Shown here: piece by piece, positions 16,410-24,603 of the stretch
How the letters are laid out: every line of letters begins with the position of its first letter
Position numbering within the stretch: the stretch's first letter is position 1
Assembly (NCBI RefSeq): GCF_023217965.1
Contig: NZ_JALPSC010000002.1
Span: 992,001-1,056,000, forward strand
Direction of reading: 5' to 3'
Source of the DNA: Prevotella sp. E13-27
Lineage (GTDB): Bacteria; Bacteroidota; Bacteroidia; Bacteroidales; Bacteroidaceae
DNA: 64,000 nt
Made by a program: the position numbers and the translations under genes
The notes under the pieces: generated by a model
Seen by the model: the letters and a program-made list of their open reading frames with translations, nothing else
Told to the model about the DNA's origin: nothing
Databases searched by the model: none

Positions 16410-16511
16410 ATACAGGGCATGAACTTTATCAGATAAGAACCCCACCCATTTCAGCCGTATCTTTAAACAGCAATACGGCATGTCACCATCGTCACTCGTA
16501 AATCATTGAAT

Positions 16512-17204
16512 ATGAAAAAGAAAATAGTTTTAGGTGTGTTGCTGGCTGTCATCATTTTAGCTGCCATAGGTACATATATGTATCGCCACCGTTTTGACAA
16601 GTATGAGCAAAGTCAGGAAGAGCAGACGGCAGGCATCAAGGCCATCGGCAAGGATTCCCGTTTCCTCGTGACTTATTTCTCCTGGCCGAGTCCCGATTAT
16701 CCTGATCTGGATGCAACGTCTGGAGCCAGCAATGTCGTGAAGGACGGCCATCTCTATGGTAACACGGAGTATGTAGCCGATATTCTGAGCAAGAAACTCA
16801 ATGCCGATTTGTTCAGGATAGAAACCGTGCGGAGCTATCCTACGCAACCCAAAGCCCTGCTTGACGAAACCAAGGTGGAGAATACCAGCCACATGAAACC
16901 AGAACTGAAATCGAGGGTGGACAACTTCTCCGACTATGATGTCATCTTCGTTGGCTATCCCCTGTGGTGGTACGACATGCCGATGGCCATCTATTCCTTT
17001 CTCGACGGATATGATTTCAGCGGCAAGACCATCGTCCTTTTCACCACTCATGGCGGCAATCGCTTCTGCAGGACTGTCCCGACTGTCCGTAAAATGTTCC
17101 CCAAGGCAAATGTTGTTCAGGGGCCAGCCATCTACGACAGAGAAATGGACAAGGCAGAGCAGACGATTGACAAATGGTTGAAGGATAATGAGTTCATAAA
17201 CTAG
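16512..17204 (+). CDS. flavodoxin family protein with N-terminal membrane anchor
   Basis: A 230-residue protein. A membrane-spanning anchor (VLGVLLAVIILAAIGTYMY) is followed by a Flavodoxin_4-type domain: LVTYFSWPS near the FMN-phosphate position, GNTEYVADIL, VIFVGYPLWWYDMPMAIYSFLDGYDFSGKTIVLFTTHGG. It probably binds FMN and faces the periplasm or is membrane-tethered. The start is taken at ATG 16512 rather than the TTG at 16506. Confidence 0.85.
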   Translation: MKKKIVLGVLLAVIILAAIGTYMYRHRFDKYEQSQEEQTAGIKAIGKDSRFLVTYFSWPSPDYPDLDATSGASNVVKDGHLYGNTEYVADILSKKLNADLFRIETVRSYPTQPKALLDETKVENTSHMKPELKSRVDNFSDYDVIFVGYPLWWYDMPMAIYSFLDGYDFSGKTIVLFTTHGGNRFCRTVPTVRKMFPKANVVQGPAIYDREMDKAEQTIDKWLKDNEFIN

Positions 17205-17279
17205 TATGCCTGGAAAATAATACTCCAATGTTTAACCGAGTATAATAAATTGTCAGCATAGTTTAAGCGAGTTTAAATT

Positions 17280-17319
17280 CCGTGCCAGTTTGACTTCAGC
17301 GATTGTCATTCTGGCACGG
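17280..17319. promoter_or_regulatory. inverted repeat in the leader of hsp20 copy 2
   Basis: CCGTGCCAG (17280-17288) pairs perfectly with CTGGCACGG (17311-17319). The right arm contains TGGCAC, the sigma-54 -24 element, but the expected GC of a -12 element is TT here. The same structure occurs before copy 3 (23945-23984). Confidence 0.55.
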
Positions 17320-17432
17320 ATTCTTTCCATAGGCATGTACTTTGCATTATCCTTAGTGAAAGTTGAAGCGAAAGCTGAAGCAATCAAGTAACAAATTGTC
17401 AAATTTAAAAATATAATTAGGAGGTATTGATT

Positions 17433-17858
17433 ATGTTGAACGGATTAATGAAAAGCAATGGTTGGTTCCCAACAATGTTTGATGATTTCTTTAACACTGA
17501 TTTCATGCCTCGTGCCAACAGTACAGCACCCGCAGTCAATGTCAAGGAGAGTGAGAAGGTCTACACGATGGAGCTTGCAGCCCCTGGCATCAAGAAAGAA
17601 TATTGCCGCGTAGGTATCAATGACGAGGGCAACCTTACCATCGCCATTGAGAACAAACAGGAACACAAGCAAGAGGACAAGCACCATCACTATCTGCGCC
17701 GCGAGTTCAGTTACTCGAACTACGAGCAGAGCTACACGCTACCGGATGATGTGGTGAAGGATCAGATCTCTGCCAAGGTCGAGGACGGCATCCTGACCGT
17801 CACGATGCCGAAGACCGAGCCGAAGCAGAAGGTCACCAAGGCCATCGAGGTTTCATAA
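17433..17858 (+). CDS. Hsp20/alpha-crystallin small heat shock protein, copy 2
   Basis: A 141-residue small heat shock protein almost identical to the 24098 copy. Both share the N-terminus MLNGLMKSNGWFPTMFDDFFNTDFMPRA; copy 1 differs at this end. The alpha-crystallin domain with VEDGILTVTMPKTEP is intact. AGGAGG at 17419-17424 sets the start at 17433. The leader (17227-17432), coding region and terminator all resemble those of copy 3, so the whole transcription unit was duplicated. Confidence 0.95.
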   Translation: MLNGLMKSNGWFPTMFDDFFNTDFMPRANSTAPAVNVKESEKVYTMELAAPGIKKEYCRVGINDEGNLTIAIENKQEHKQEDKHHHYLRREFSYSNYEQSYTLPDDVVKDQISAKVEDGILTVTMPKTEPKQKVTKAIEVS

Positions 17859-17880
17859 AGTGATTCCACTTCAAAACAAC

Positions 17881-17915
17881 AAGACCTCGACCTGCAGTAA
17901 TGCAAGCCGGGGCCT
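17881..17915 (+). terminator. terminator after hsp20 copy 2
   Basis: AAGACCTCG ... CGGGGCCTT with an inner TGCA/TGCA stem. It is a slightly degraded version of the perfect hairpin behind copy 3. Confidence 0.6.
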
Positions 17916-18055
17916 TATTCCGTTAGCTACCAGAATCTGATAACATAAGGAAGATACTGAAGGAAAGTATATAACAACGAATGAGATCCCAATAAAATAT
18001 AAATCCCAAGGCAAAATCAACCTGCTTTGGTTTTTATTTTGTATCTTTGCACCCG

Positions 18056-19285
18056 ATGGATATACAGAGTTTCTTCATATCACTTCTGAACGTGGTCTGC
18101 GAAATGGCTCCCTATCTGTTGTTGGGATTCTTCATCGCAGGAGTGTTGCACGTATTCGTGCCGCAGAAGTTCTATGCCAATTATCTTTCGCGGAATAACA
18201 AGTTATCGGTGCTATGGGCGGCGCTGTTGGGCATACCTTTGCCACTGTGTTCATGTGGAGTCATCCCTACGGCTATCGGTCTGAAGAACGAAAAGGCTTC
18301 GAAAGGAGCCATTGCTTCGTTTCTCATCGCCACGCCTCAGACAGGCATCGATTCCATTCTGGCTACGTTCTCGCTGATGGGACTGGGCTTTGCCATTATC
18401 CGTCCTACGGCAGCGCTTATCACGGGTGTTTGTGGAGGACTGCTGGTAAACCGTCTGGTTCGTGAGGATGACGTGAAGGAGGATGTGTCCGCTTCATGCC
18501 TAGTAGAAAGCGGAAACAGGATTTGGCGTGTACTGAAATATGCCTATTATGATATGCTTCGCGACATAGGCCTGCGACTGCTTATCGGACTTGTTGTGGC
18601 GGCATTGATTCAGGTGGCCGTACCTGATGAGTTCTTCCTCAGTTTCGGCAGTCAGCCGTTGCTGCAGATGCTGGTTATACTCATTATCGCCATACCGATG
18701 TATATCTGTTCGACAGGTAGCATCCCCGTGGCAGCAGCCCTGATGATGAAAGGACTCTCGCCAGGTGCGGCATTAGTGATGCTGATGGCCGGGCCTGCGG
18801 TAAATCTCGCCTCTATCCTCGTGGTTCATAAGTCGATGGGACGTCGCTTCACCACAATCTATCTGATGACCATCGTGGGCTTTGCAATCCTCTTTGGTCT
18901 GCTACTCAATGCTACGGGCTGGGACTTCACTATTGCCGCTCAGGATGCTTGCTGCATGAGCACATCCGCCCTACCCAGTCCGTTTAAAATTGTTTGCGCC
19001 ACAGTATTAACATTATTAATTATATTTGCTCTTATGATGAAGTTTTTCAGCAAGTTTACCGCCCAAAAGCCCTTAGACCCCGATGTGACCGTTTACCGTG
19101 TCGAGGACATGCATTGCAGCCATTGCGAGGCCGCCGTCGTCCGTGCCGTCGAGAATCTGCCTGGCGTAGAGAAAGCCAAGGCCAGTGCCTCTGCCAACAC
19201 CCTCACCATCAAAGGCCCTGCTACGGAAGAAACCATCCGGACAGCTGTCGAGGGTATCGGATATACGTTCAAGGGAAAGGCTTGA
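18056..19285 (+). CDS. SO_0444-type Cu/Zn efflux permease with C-terminal HMA domain
   Basis: A 409-residue protein. Residues about 1-320 are a DUF318/YraQ-like permease with paired repeats (LCSCGVIPTAIGLKNEKASKGAIASFLIATPQTGIDS and CSTGSIPVAAALMMKGLSPGAALVMLMAGPAVN). A final HMA domain carries the metal-binding MHCSHC motif. It is predicted to export soft metals, with the HMA domain as internal chaperone. The -7 box TATCTTTG (18042-18049) lies seven bases before the ATG. A metal-cofactor-like protein follows. Confidence 0.88.
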   Translation: MDIQSFFISLLNVVCEMAPYLLLGFFIAGVLHVFVPQKFYANYLSRNNKLSVLWAALLGIPLPLCSCGVIPTAIGLKNEKASKGAIASFLIATPQTGIDSILATFSLMGLGFAIIRPTAALITGVCGGLLVNRLVREDDVKEDVSASCLVESGNRIWRVLKYAYYDMLRDIGLRLLIGLVVAALIQVAVPDEFFLSFGSQPLLQMLVILIIAIPMYICSTGSIPVAAALMMKGLSPGAALVMLMAGPAVNLASILVVHKSMGRRFTTIYLMTIVGFAILFGLLLNATGWDFTIAAQDACCMSTSALPSPFKIVCATVLTLLIIFALMMKFFSKFTAQKPLDPDVTVYRVEDMHCSHCEAAVVRAVENLPGVEKAKASASANTLTIKGPATEETIRTAVEGIGYTFKGKA

Positions 19286-19336
19286 TATGATTAATCAAAG
19301 ACTCGACTGATTTATCGTTCCTTTGCACCAAATTTA

Positions 19337-19741
19337 ATGATGAAGAAAATAGCAATTCCAACACGTGAGGATATGGTTGATGACCACTTTGGCCACTGTG
19401 CCTATTATACAGTAGTTACGCTTGATGAGCAGAATCAGATTGTGAACCAGGAACGTCTGGATTCGCCAGAAGGATGCGGATGCAAGTCAAATATAGCATC
19501 TGTCATACAGGAGATGGGAATCACGCTGATGCTTGCTGGTAACATGGGCATGGGTGCCTATAACAAGCTGTTAGCCCACGGTATAACCGTCATCAGAGGT
19601 TGTCATGGTAAAGTGGATGATGTGCTCAGGTCTTATCAAAACGGAGAACTACAGGATTCTTTGGAATCATGCGACCATCACGACTGTACTCACCATGAAG
19701 AGAAACCTGTGTACGTAATTCCATCCTTTGGCAAAAAATAA
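19337..19741 (+). CDS. NifX/NifB-associated cofactor-binding-like protein
   Basis: A 134-residue protein of the dinitrogenase iron-molybdenum cofactor family: IAIPTREDMVDDHFGHCAYYTVV, a GCGCKSNIA cysteine cluster and MLAGNMGMGAYNKLLAHGITVIRGCHG. A His/Cys tail follows (CDHHDCTHHEE). No nitrogenase genes are near, so a general metal or Fe-S binding role is more likely. It lies 51 bases after the metal permease, with a possible own -7 box just upstream (TTCCTTTG, about 19317-19325). Confidence 0.85.
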   Translation: MMKKIAIPTREDMVDDHFGHCAYYTVVTLDEQNQIVNQERLDSPEGCGCKSNIASVIQEMGITLMLAGNMGMGAYNKLLAHGITVIRGCHGKVDDVLRSYQNGELQDSLESCDHHDCTHHEEKPVYVIPSFGKK

Positions 19742-19756
19742 TAACGATAATTTAAT

Positions 19757-20389
19757 ATGAGCACAATCACAACAGTATTGGCAATATTGGTAGCCTTGGA
19801 ACATCAGTACATCATGTTCCTCGAAACCATCGCGACGGGTTCTAAAAGCACATCAAGGGTGTTTGGCCTCAGCATTGACCAGCTGAAAAGCAAGACTATT
19901 GCAACGCTGCTGAAGAATCAGGGCGTATATAACGGCCTGATTGCCATTTTGCTGTTGGTTGCTGTCTGGCAGCAGGATTTGCTGTGGACACGGTTGTTGC
20001 TGGGCTATGTCATTTTGGTGGCACTTTACGGTAGTCTGACCAGTAAGCCAAGCATCATCCTGAAGCGAGGCGGTCATCTTGTGTCTCTTCGAGGACTGCC
20101 CAATGGTGAGTTTGCCAGCAGGATGCACATGCCCTTCTGGAAGCGTGTGCTTTTCAACTTGGCGGGCATGAAGTACGACCGTATGGCCACTCGTAACCAG
20201 CAGCACTATCATTTCATCTTTGTGCATGAAGACGGGGAAGGTCTTCAAAAAGTGTCACGCCTGTTTGCCGAGAAGCGCATCCCCGCATCCGTTGATGACG
20301 TGTTTGGTCTAGACAATGTTAATCAGGCTCTGAAGAAGGTGGCCTCTGGCGGTTCTAAAGGCAAGACTATATTGAAGATAAACAGTTAA
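19757..20389 (+). pseudogene. chimera: DUF1304 membrane protein joined to a zinc-type alcohol dehydrogenase C-terminus
   Basis: Residues about 1-105 are a DUF1304 membrane protein (LVALEHQYIMFLETIATGSKSTSRVFGL ... NQGVYNGLIAILLL). From about LKRGGHLVSLRGLPNGEFASRM onward the sequence is the C-terminal part of an MDR-family NAD(P)-dependent oxidoreductase (VDDVFGLDNVNQALKKVASGGSKGKTILKI). The join lies at a Gly-Gly-containing sequence that both families have at that point, suggesting deletion at short homology. The ORF is open over 210 codons, but the dehydrogenase lacks its catalytic domain. Confidence 0.75.
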
Positions 20390-20490
20390 ATCGGAATAAA
20401 CGCAAATCATTTTATCAGCAAAACTGATAGGGATATAGAGAATTGATTAGTATCTTTGCAAACGATTTATAAACATCTAAACAAAAAGGT

Positions 20491-21009
20491 ATGAAAACAA
20501 TTTATGAATGTTCGCAAAGTAAATCGGTGAAGTGGATTACCGCCATTTTCATCTTGGCTATGGTTCTCGGTGTATTAACCGAAATGTACTATGTCTCTAA
20601 GGGAATGGATGTTACAGGAGCTATTATTGTATCTGCAACCCTAATTGCTGTTTGTCTCTCGTGCTTCCTCATCTTTCCGATGTATATCATCGCTGATGAT
20701 GAGGGAATAGGTATTCGTACTCTACTTCGAACTATACGAATCCCTTACGAAAACATAGACCATATAGAGCGAGTGAGTGAGGATAAGCCACTATTAGGCG
20801 CCACCAATACAATCCGTCTGTTAGGTGTGGGAGGCGTATTTGGATATATTGGCTGGTTCCGTACAAAAGGAATTGGCACATATCGTTCTTATGTTACAAA
20901 TGCAAAGAAGTCATTCCTTATTTATCGCATTAAGGGTATGCCTATAGCAATCAGTGTAAACGAACCAGATGAGTTTATACCCTATTATCTGAAAGGAGGT
21001 GCAAAATGA
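20491..21009 (+). CDS. membrane protein with bacterial PH-like domain
   Basis: A 172-residue protein with two adjoining hydrophobic segments (about 15-65) and a PH-like beta-domain (MYIIADDEGIGIRTLLRTIRIPYENIDHIERV ... FLIYRIKGMPIAISVNEPDEF). The function is unknown. It has its own -7 box (TATCTTTG, 20451-20458). Its stop codon overlaps the start of a helix-turn-helix gene (ATGA), so the pair is translationally coupled. Confidence 0.75.
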   Translation: MKTIYECSQSKSVKWITAIFILAMVLGVLTEMYYVSKGMDVTGAIIVSATLIAVCLSCFLIFPMYIIADDEGIGIRTLLRTIRIPYENIDHIERVSEDKPLLGATNTIRLLGVGGVFGYIGWFRTKGIGTYRSYVTNAKKSFLIYRIKGMPIAISVNEPDEFIPYYLKGGAK

Positions 21010-21347
21010 ATATGCTGTATGATTTCTCTTCCGAACTTTTGCAAGCCCGGCAGCGAAAAGGTGTAACACAAGAACAGATTGCTTTTTCTCTGGACATATC
21101 GCAGGCTACATACAATGCTTGGGAATGCGGACACCGCCTTTGTCCTTACAAGCATATCGTTGCACTCATCAGTTATTTTGACGATGAACAGTTTACCCGC
21201 AGTATGCTTCGAATTCTCCTGTCTTTACAGCATAATATGGCAGGACTGAATAAGAAGACAACAGCAGAGTTGAAAACCTACTATATGAAACTTAAAGCTG
21301 TTCTTGCGGATGAATGTACCGAATGGTTAAAGACATTGGAGAAATAG
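21006..21347 (+). CDS. XRE-family helix-turn-helix regulator
   Basis: A 113-residue DNA-binding protein. The HTH lies at about residues 8-60 (ELLQARQRKGVTQEQIAFSLDISQATYNAWECGHRLCP), followed by a helical tail that may dimerise. It is coupled by an ATGA overlap to the PH-domain membrane protein, a layout that suggests regulation of that protein or of an envelope response. Its target is unknown. Confidence 0.8.
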   Translation: MNMLYDFSSELLQARQRKGVTQEQIAFSLDISQATYNAWECGHRLCPYKHIVALISYFDDEQFTRSMLRILLSLQHNMAGLNKKTTAELKTYYMKLKAVLADECTEWLKTLEK

Positions 21348-21382
21348 ATAGACAAATTCCAATTTATCAGTCTAAGAATCAT

Positions 21383-21769
21383 ATGCCCAAGGAACGGAAC
21401 AAGGCAGATGGCTATCGTGAGAAGGTACCGATTAAGCGAGAGAAAATTGATGCATGCATCGACTCTTCCGAGCGTGAGGTGTCTCGACCAAAGGTCAAGG
21501 CTTACGAGGGCGACACCAAGGCGATGAACAGAATGCTTGCCCCTATGGCTTACGCCGCTTCCCCGATTAACGGGGATGCTCAAAGGTATGAGCTGGCGGC
21601 CAACGGTGGCGATGCCCAGGCACAGTTCGCCACAGGCTGGTTTCTGATGACCGGCACAGGCGTACCCGTCGATGAGAAGAAGGGCCTGAAGTGGATTCAC
21701 AAGGCCACCTTCCAAGGCTATCAGCCTGCTATTGACTATTGCAAGGAGCATGGGTATAAATGGTATTGA
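21383..21769 (+). CDS. Sel1-like repeat protein fragment
   Basis: About 128 residues. The C-terminal half carries Sel1-type repeat sequence (AANGGDAQAQFATGWFLMTGTGVPVDEKKGLKWIHKATFQGYQPAIDYCKEH). The N-terminal half (MPKERNKADGYREKVPIKREK...) is basic and matches nothing I know; it may be an unrelated or decayed start. The frame is open from 21314, overlapping the HTH gene, so the true start is uncertain. Full Sel1 proteins usually have more repeats, and this one may be truncated. Confidence 0.5.
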   Translation: MPKERNKADGYREKVPIKREKIDACIDSSEREVSRPKVKAYEGDTKAMNRMLAPMAYAASPINGDAQRYELAANGGDAQAQFATGWFLMTGTGVPVDEKKGLKWIHKATFQGYQPAIDYCKEHGYKWY

Positions 21770-21771
21770 GA

Positions 21772-21918
21772 ATGGAAGCATTACTATACAATCATAAGAC
21801 GATGCACAAGGGAGGAACCTGCGATGTTGATAACATCGTAGGAGGGTACCAGTTCAAGTATGGCCTTCCGCTGATTCTCATTATCCAAATCATATTAATT
21901 GGTTATCTGTCAAAATGA
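21772..21918 (+). pseudogene. small ORF carrying palindromic repeat copy B
   Basis: The frame reads MEALLYNHKTM, then repeat-encoded residues (HKGGTCDVDNIVGGYQ), then a hydrophobic tail FKYGLPLILIIQIILIGYLSK. It ends by an ATGA overlap with the next gene. The repeat supplies about a third of the ORF. The host gene is not recognised; I read it as a small membrane protein altered by the insertion. Confidence 0.45.
21808..21852 (+). repeat. dispersed palindromic repeat, copy B
   Basis: AAGGGAGG, spacer AACCTG, palindrome CGATGTTGATAACATCG (21822-21838), then TAGGAGGGTACCAG. Confidence 0.85.
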
Positions 21919-21987
21919 ATATAGAGGACTATCGTGAGTACTGCCTGTCATTGGGTGCAGACGTGGAAGAGAAACTACCGTTCCAGA

Positions 21988-22022
21988 AGTTCTTTGCAAA
22001 GCAAAGCGGCAAAGCCGAGCGC
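21988..22022 (-). repeat. 35-base double-hairpin repeat, copy 2 (reverse)
   Basis: On the minus strand: CGGC-TTT-GCCG then CTTTGC-TTT-GCAAAG. The stems are identical to those at 2538-2572 and only loop bases differ. Confidence 0.7.
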
Positions 22023-22045
22023 AAAAGTGGCGAAGGAGTATTGGA

Positions 22046-22086
22046 GTACCCTCCACGAGATTATCAATCTCGCGGATTCCTCCCTT
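22046..22086 (-). repeat. dispersed palindromic repeat, copy C (reverse, compensated stem)
   Basis: Read on the minus strand: AAGGGAGG, spacer AATCCG, palindrome CGAGATTGATAATCTCG (22056-22072), TGGAGGGTAC. Two stem pairs differ from the other copies, T-A to G-C and G-C to A-T, and pairing is kept on both sides. Confidence 0.85.
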
Positions 22087-22344
22087 CTACGTCATGGGGC
22101 ACATGTTCTCATTCTTCGACTGCAACGACTTCTCTGTCATCTCGCTCAAATGCCAGCCAGAACGTATTGAAGACTTGAAAGTAGAGTATGATTGTATTGG
22201 CAATCCATATAACGAATCACCAAAGCACTGGATTGGCATCAACCCAAATTCTGCACCAGACGACTTACTGCAGGAACTGACACGGAACTCATACGAGATA
22301 GTCAAGGCGAAATATACGAGTAAGCGAGGGCAGAAGCAAACTCG

Positions 22345-22584
22345 TTTGGAAATGCCCGCTTCGATGAAGGATGTCTAAAGGCTGTGTTCAGGGTCTATCA
22401 GATGGACTATCCTGACTACCGCTTTTACGATACCCTCGCAGCAGCCCGCCGACAGTTCGGTCATTCGCTGCCCAATCATCAGCTCCACACTGTTGCAGCC
22501 GCCTGTGGTTACGACCTTCAGAATCATCATCATGCCCTGGCCGATGCCGAAGCCTGTGCCGCTATAGTTCTATACATATTATAG
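22345..22584 (+). pseudogene. DnaQ-like 3'-5' exonuclease, C-terminal remnant
   Basis: From about 22345 the frame reads GNARFDEGCLKAVFRVYQMDYPDYRFYDTLAAARRQFGHSLPNHQLHTVAAACGYDLQNHHHALADAEACAAIVLYIL. It contains the Exo II block (NARFD) and the terminal HHALADAEA block of DEDDh exonucleases. The Exo I motif and the start are missing. It joins the end of the MmcQ gene in another frame, so a deletion probably fused the two loci. Confidence 0.75.
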
Positions 22585-22628
22585 GGAGCAACTTAAAAGC
22601 CTCTCCCTAATTCTCTGTTCTATAACAA

Positions 22629-22940
22629 TTATCGCTTGTCGGGTACGCCGTAGTCCATCCAACGCTCCTGGGGGTAGTAGCCCTTTAACGTTTTCTTCTT
22701 CTCGGTGTAGGCCTTCTTAACACGATCCATTGCGACCTTCAGTTTGGCCACCGTTGGAGTGAGCTGCTCACGAATACTGTCCACCTCGGCGTTTACGGTC
22801 TCCAGTTCCTTGACGGCCTGTTCCATCGCGTTGATCTCATCGTTGGTGACGCCACGTTCACCCATTTCCTTGACATGACGGCGCAGACCCTCTACGAGGC
22901 CGCGACTTTTCTCAATCTGAATCTCTACTGTCTTTGACAT
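22629..22940 (-). CDS. hypothetical coiled-coil protein
   Basis: A 103-residue helical protein (MSKTVEIQIEKSRGLVEGLRRHVKEMGERGVTNDEINAMEQAVKELETVNAEVDSIREQL...) ending YYPQERWMDYGVPDKR. The heptad pattern from about 5 to 85 predicts a coiled coil. I chose ATG 22940; an in-frame ATG nine codons upstream is less likely. A minus-strand -7 box TAATTTTG lies at 22986-22993 with TTGAC about 20 bases before it. The function is unknown. Confidence 0.7.
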   Translation of the reverse strand: MSKTVEIQIEKSRGLVEGLRRHVKEMGERGVTNDEINAMEQAVKELETVNAEVDSIREQLTPTVAKLKVAMDRVKKAYTEKKKTLKGYYPQERWMDYGVPDKR

Positions 22941-23148
22941 AATTCTGTTGTTTTTAAAGTGATACATTAGGATTAAAACCTACCGCAAAATTAACAAAAA
23001 AAGTCAATTTTACGAACGCTATATAGCATCACTTTTTCGATTTTTTAAGATGAAAACGGCCTTTGTCTTAACTTTTATTTGTACCTTTGCACCCGATTTT
23101 TAGAAACGACTCTATAGATTGGTAGAGCTTACAACTCCACAGATTTTT

Positions 23149-23866
23149 ATGGAAAAAACAAACGTTACGAAAAGAGTGACGGCTACGGTCACGGGCTATT
23201 GCCACCACAGGTCTGTTGCTCTATGTGGTAGCAGGAGCTGGATGCTTCTTTGTCGACGAAATCTATGTGCTGCTGGTGATGCGTGCTTTGCTGGGCATCA
23301 GCGTGGGTTTCATCCCTCCGTCATCGGCATGCTGCTGTTAATGATGATTTTCTTCGTGTTCCCAACCAACTTCGCCATCATCGCCCACCAGCAGACGTCA
23401 CTTTCCAACGAGGCTATTACGATGATTATGGTGGGACTCGATGTGGTGGCCTTCTTCGTGGGACTTGTCTTTGGCCCTCTGATGCACTGGTTCCGTCAGC
23501 CCGTCAAATACTTCGGCCCCGCTATTCTTCCTGCTGGGCTACGCTGTCTATCTCGTTCCCAGCGTCACAATGATACTCCTCGGTTCTGCGTTTATCGGCA
23601 TTGCCAACGGCGTGGGCATACCTTATCTGAACACCATTGCCAGTATCAAAGGGGGCAAGGACTCTGCCATCACCGTCATGCCCCTGCTCTCCGCAGCCCT
23701 CTATCTGGGACAGTTCGTCTAGCCCCTTGTGGTCATGCCGCTGTCGCACAGTCTGTTTGGGGCCGACCTCACTGCTCCTTACAAGGTTGCCATTCTGCTC
23801 TGTTTCGTTTTCCTCATTCAGGTCTGGGCAACGCGGCAATTCCAAAGTCTGCCTCCAAAGCAATAA
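23149..23866 (+). pseudogene. MFS transporter pseudogene
   Basis: MFS-type sequence is spread over different frames: MEKTNVTKRVTATVT; then LLLYVVAGAGCFFVDEIYVLLVMRALLGISVGFI; then MLLLMMIFFVFPTNFAIIAHQQTSLSNEAITMIMVGLDVVAFFVGLVFGP; then YAVYLVPSVTMILLGSAFIGIANGVGIPYLNTIASIKGG, an in-frame TAG after LYLGQFV, and a C-terminal tail. There are thus at least two frameshifts, one internal deletion and one stop. Its promoter box (TACCTTTG, 23082-23089) is still intact. Confidence 0.85.
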
Positions 23867-23944
23867 CTATGTACTATTGGATAATACTGTCAATGTTTAA
23901 ACGAGTTTAAGAAATTGTCAGCATAGTTTAAGTGAGTTTAAATT

Positions 23945-23984
23945 CCGTGCCAATTTGACTTTTCCGATTGTCATTTTGGCACAG
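23945..23984. promoter_or_regulatory. inverted repeat in the leader of hsp20 copy 3
   Basis: CCGTGCCAA and TTGGCACAG flank about 22 bases, matching the copy 2 structure except for one mismatch. Confidence 0.5.
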
Positions 23985-24097
23985 ATTCTTTCTGTAGGCA
24001 TGTACTTTGCTTATCTATAAGTGAAAGCCGAAGCAAACAAGCCGAGGCAATCAAGAACAAATAAGTTAAACTAAAAGTATAATTGGAGGTAAAAGTT

Positions 24098-24523
24098 ATG
24101 TTGAACGGATTGATGAAAAGCAATGGTTGGTTCCCAACAATGTTTGATGATTTCTTTAACACTGATTTTATGCCTCGTGCCAACAGTACAGCACCCGCAG
24201 TCAATGTCAAGGAGAGTGAGAAAGCCTACACGATGGAACTTGCAGCTCCAGGCATCAAGAAAGAATATTGCCGCGTAGCCATCAACGACGAGGGCTACCT
24301 CACCATCGCCATTGAGAACAAACAGGAACACAAGCATGAGGACAGTCACCATCACTATCTGCGCCGCGAGTTCAGCTACTCGAACTACGAGCAGAGCTAC
24401 ACGCTGCCTGATGATGTGGTGAAGGATCAGATTTCTGCCAAGGTTGAGGACGGCATCCTGACCGTCACCATGCCGAAGACCGAGCCGAAGCAGAAGGTCA
24501 CCAAGGCCATCGAGGTATCATAA
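24098..24523 (+). CDS. Hsp20/alpha-crystallin small heat shock protein, copy 3
   Basis: A 141-residue protein with the same N-terminus as copy 2 and the HKHEDSHHHYLRREFSYSNYEQ segment of copy 1. The three copies therefore differ as if sequence has been exchanged between them. The ribosome site GGAGG sits at 24085-24089. It lies just after the MFS pseudogene and is closed by a perfect terminator. The role is the same as the other copies: binding unfolding proteins in the cytoplasm. Confidence 0.95.
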   Translation: MLNGLMKSNGWFPTMFDDFFNTDFMPRANSTAPAVNVKESEKAYTMELAAPGIKKEYCRVAINDEGYLTIAIENKQEHKHEDSHHHYLRREFSYSNYEQSYTLPDDVVKDQISAKVEDGILTVTMPKTEPKQKVTKAIEVS

Positions 24524-24546
24524 AGTGGTTCCACTTCAAAACAGCA

Positions 24547-24580
24547 AGACCCCGACCTGCAGAAATGCAAGCCGGGGTCT
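24547..24580 (+). terminator. terminator after hsp20 copy 3
   Basis: AGACCCCG pairs perfectly with CGGGGTCT, with an inner TGCAG/TGCA stem, followed by ATTTAAT. Confidence 0.75.
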
Positions 24581-24603
24581 ATTTAATCCTGATACAATAC
24601 TTT

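Larger units (their letters stand above)
21915..22378 (+). pseudogene. MmcQ/YjbR-like protein gene interrupted by repeats
   Basis: The N-terminus MNIEDYREYCLSLGADVEEKLPFQKF and the later part FYVMGHMFSFFDCNDFSVISLKCQPERIEDLKVEYDCIGNPYNESPKHWIGINP...LLQELTRNSYEIVKAKYTSKR form one MmcQ/YjbR protein. Between them about 95 extra bases (21988-22086) carry a reverse copy of the 35-base repeat and of the palindromic repeat. The insertion length is not a multiple of three, so the two parts are in different frames. The natural C-terminus then runs into an exonuclease remnant. Confidence 0.8.

Noticed and set aside
2893..23722. In-frame TAG in three broken genes (DUF4112 at 2893, the small gene at 8640-8876, the MFS gene near 23720), hinting at amber recoding.
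   Set aside because: Intact genes in the window end in TAG (for example the OhrR gene at 1280 and the flavodoxin gene at 17204), and the same broken genes also carry frameshifts or insertions. Simple decay explains them.
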